Assembly: GCF_000317125.1 (NCBI RefSeq)
Contig: NC_019695.1
Span: forward strand, 3,398,336-3,462,335
Source of the DNA: Chroococcidiopsis thermalis PCC 7203
GTDB lineage: Bacteria; Cyanobacteriota; Cyanobacteriia; Cyanobacteriales; Chroococcidiopsidaceae
Direction: 5' to 3'
DNA: 64,000 bases
Positions 62,518 through 64,000 of this stretch are shown one piece after another. The position numbers were made by a program, and so were the translations under genes. The notes below the pieces were generated by a model, which was not told where the DNA came from, did no database searches, and saw only the letters and a list, made by a program, of their open reading frames with translations. The stretch's first letter is position 1; each line of letters starts with the position of its first letter.

Positions 62518-63210
62518 TCAGTCTCCTGCCGCAATCTCTTCTAGCTTATGGCGATCGCGCAGCACGATTTGACCACCGCGATGATAGCTGACAATTGGTT
62601 GCAACTGTTTGAACAAACGCACGCATTCTTCATAGGTAATGCCGATGCTGCGGGCAATTTGATAATAGGGAAGACGCGATCGCAAACATAGACCCGCTGT
62701 CGTTGTCTCCGTGCCTTCTTCCACCACAGAAGTATGAATTAACCGTGCCAGCCGCACGATCGCTCGTTCTGATGCCAATCCATGAACGGTATTGTGCAAA
62801 TGTTGTAGGCGATCGTTCATCACAACTAAAATCCGCAAGGCAACTTCTGGATTTTGACGAATCATTTCTAAGAGTACAGCGCGATCGACGGTGAGAATTT
62901 GGCAGTCGCGATCGCTCACCACTGTTGCAGGTGAAATTCCATTACCAAATAGGGAAGGTGCGGCAAATAATTCTCCTGCTGACAAGGTTCGCAGAATGGT
63001 TTCTTTCCCCGTAGAAGCGGTTTTCTTGACCTGAATTGTGCCACTTAGAACTGAAAAGAGTTTCGCAGGTAGGCGATCGCTCTCATGTAAAATAATTTCT
63101 CCGCGCCGATAGTTTTTGATTACAGTATGAGGTTCTAGATCTGCCAGTTGTTCTGGTTCCAAACCTGAAAAAATTGAAATTTGCTGCAATTGTTCGGTTG
63201 TTGCCTGCAT
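62518..63210 (-). CDS. Crp/Fnr-family transcription regulator
   Basis: N-terminal cyclic-nucleotide-binding domain (FSGLEPEQLADLEPHTV, LFSVLSGTIQVKK) and a C-terminal helix-turn-helix (IARSIGITYEECVRLFKQ). The cyclic-nucleotide phosphate-binding R and S of true CRP are not clear, and no Fe-S cysteines of FNR type are seen, so the effector is unknown. 230 residues, normal for the family. It faces the PPC gene divergently across a short repeat. Confidence 0.9.
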   Translation of the reverse strand: MQATTEQLQQISIFSGLEPEQLADLEPHTVIKNYRRGEIILHESDRLPAKLFSVLSGTIQVKKTASTGKETILRTLSAGELFAAPSLFGNGISPATVVSDRDCQILTVDRAVLLEMIRQNPEVALRILVVMNDRLQHLHNTVHGLASERAIVRLARLIHTSVVEEGTETTTAGLCLRSRLPYYQIARSIGITYEECVRLFKQLQPIVSYHRGGQIVLRDRHKLEEIAAGD

Positions 63211-63238
63211 AACTAACAGTTATCAGTTATCAGTTCTC

Positions 63239-63256
63239 AGAGCATTGCCCACCTTA
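63239..63256. repeat. Short GAGCATTGCCCACC repeat
   Basis: Resembles the right half of the palindromes at 39051-39066 and 59431-59448. Confidence 0.5.
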
Positions 63257-63297
63257 CCATAATAGGTGGCATCTAACGAATTTACAATTAATAATTA

Positions 63298-63696
63298 ATG
63301 AAGATTCTTCCTCTCAGACTCAAGCCCAGCCAAGATTTAAGACAAAGTTTAAAAGACTTCGTTCAGACACAGAATATCGAAGCAGGGTTTATTTTAACTG
63401 CAATTGGGAGTTTGAAGCAAGCAGCGATTCGCTTTGCCGATCGCGAGGAAATTACAATATTGCACGATAAATTTGAAATTCTTTCTCTGAATGGCACGGT
63501 TGCTAATACAGGCGTTCATTTACATATTGCCATTAGCGATCGCAATGGCAAAACAATTGGTGGACATTTAGTTGATGGTTGCATCATCTACACCACTGCT
63601 GAAATAGTTATTGGTGTGAGTGAAGAATTTCGTTTTCTTAGAACCACAGATCCAGAAACGGGTTATCTAGAATTAGAAATTGATTTTAATAAATAG
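63298..63696 (+). CDS. PPC/DUF296-domain protein
   Basis: The whole 132 residues form a PPC (DUF296) domain: LRLKPSQDLRQSLKDFVQTQ, AGFILTAIGSLKQAAIRFAD, LNGTVANTGVHLHIAISDRN and GHLVDGCIIYTTAEIVI. The same domain occurs in plant AT-hook proteins and in small bacterial proteins that form trimers. Function in bacteria is unknown. No AT-hook is present here. Confidence 0.88.
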   Translation: MKILPLRLKPSQDLRQSLKDFVQTQNIEAGFILTAIGSLKQAAIRFADREEITILHDKFEILSLNGTVANTGVHLHIAISDRNGKTIGGHLVDGCIIYTTAEIVIGVSEEFRFLRTTDPETGYLELEIDFNK

Positions 63697-63954
63697 CAAA
63701 TCTACTTTCATCATTAGTTTTTGATAACTTTCCTTTGAACAACGACACATGAATAAAAAAGATAAACTACCTTTTGCGCTCTTCTTTGCATCTTTGCGTC
63801 TAACGCTACGCTTCGCCTACGGCTGATGCGCGAAATAAAAACATTTCTTTAAACGCACTAGGTACTGTTGTGTTTTAAAACATGAGCTACCTTAAAGAAA
63901 TTCTTGCTAGGAATTGTCAGGATGTGAATAGCACGAGTACAAGCAGAGAACGAT
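63697..63954. other. Intergenic tail with a REP-like fragment
   Basis: TTTGCATCTTTGCGTC and GCTACGCTTCGCCTACGG at 63785-63825 resemble the hairpin at 51711-51764. No gene seen before 63955. Confidence 0.5.
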
Positions 63955-64000
63955 ATGGTAGCCGCTCAAAAAAACACTATTGCGTCTCAAGTCGAAACCC
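63955..64000 (+). CDS. Possible 5' end of a gene cut by the window edge
   Basis: ATG at 63955 opens a frame (MVAAQKNTIASQVET) that runs to the last base. AGAG lies about 8 bp before it. Only 15 codons are visible, so no product can be named. Confidence 0.35.
   Translation, partial: MVAAQKNTIASQVET

Noticed and set aside
1-64000. tRNA, rRNA, riboswitch and prophage genes
   Set aside because: I looked for T-loop signatures, glutamine and cobalamin riboswitch cores, integrases and transposases and saw none I could support by eye; a covariance-model scan would be needed to exclude weak RNA genes.

Overview
This 64 kb window comes from a cyanobacterial chromosome. The octamer GCGATCGC and its core CGATCG (the HIP1 signature) occur throughout. 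Several genes are typical of oxygenic phototrophs or cyanobacteria: menD (phylloquinone pathway), a Tic20-family protein, a CtpA-type processing protease, a cytochrome b6-like protein, a KirBac channel, gltBD and a KTSC-domain protein. Intergenic DNA is full of short tandem repeats of 7 bp (such as CCAGTGA, GAATTCG, GTGAGGA) and 9 bp (GTCCCCCTT), plus small palindromic or MITE-like elements. This is usual for large-genome cyanobacteria; a Chroococcidiopsis- or Nostoc-like host is plausible but I cannot settle the genus. I saw no rRNA, tRNA, CRISPR array, transposase or phage gene.

Layout. 1-3.2 kb: 3' end of a TrkA-N protein, a cytochrome b6-like protein, an alpha/beta hydrolase and cobI. 3.4-11 kb: a TonB-like protein, a GAF/PAS histidine kinase with its response regulator, a NarL-type regulator, a purine/pyrimidine deaminase, a K+ channel with a zinc ribbon and a GAF protein. 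11.5-17.8 kb: gltB and gltD, the NADPH-type glutamate synthase. 17.8-31 kb: mixed housekeeping and small hypothetical genes, including menD, a FAH-family hydrolase, Tic20-like, glyA, cinA, aroQ and a degenerate ADP-ribosylglycohydrolase. 31-37 kb: a PgpH-like HD phosphodiesterase, panE overlapping a KirBac channel gene, a BrkB/YihY membrane protein and a DUF2795 protein. 37.6-49.4 kb: a polysaccharide region with GDP-mannose dehydratase, GDP-fucose synthase, three glycosyltransferases, two polyprenyl-phosphate sugar transferases, an epimerase, pgsA and a DUF2079 membrane protein. 49.8-57.2 kb: tldD, an AraC regulator, ctp and recJ. 57.4-64 kb: a CheY-like regulator, two VOC proteins, a pterin carbinolamine dehydratase, LacI and Crp regulators and a PPC/DUF296 protein.

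The most unusual theme is repeats entering genes. A 120-nt stretch of 7-bp and 9-bp repeats sits in frame inside recJ, with a second repeat patch further on. A 30-bp palindrome that is otherwise intergenic sits in frame inside gltB. A MITE end supplies the stop codon of a VOC gene. Several other genes end inside repeat arrays. Other points of interest are a cytochrome b6-like protein in which one heme ligand reads as Gln, two operator-like palindromes plus a four-codon leader ORF before a LacI-type gene, and a response regulator whose output domain looks like a histidine-kinase DHp domain without its histidine. All family assignments rest on reading motifs by eye; no database search was possible.
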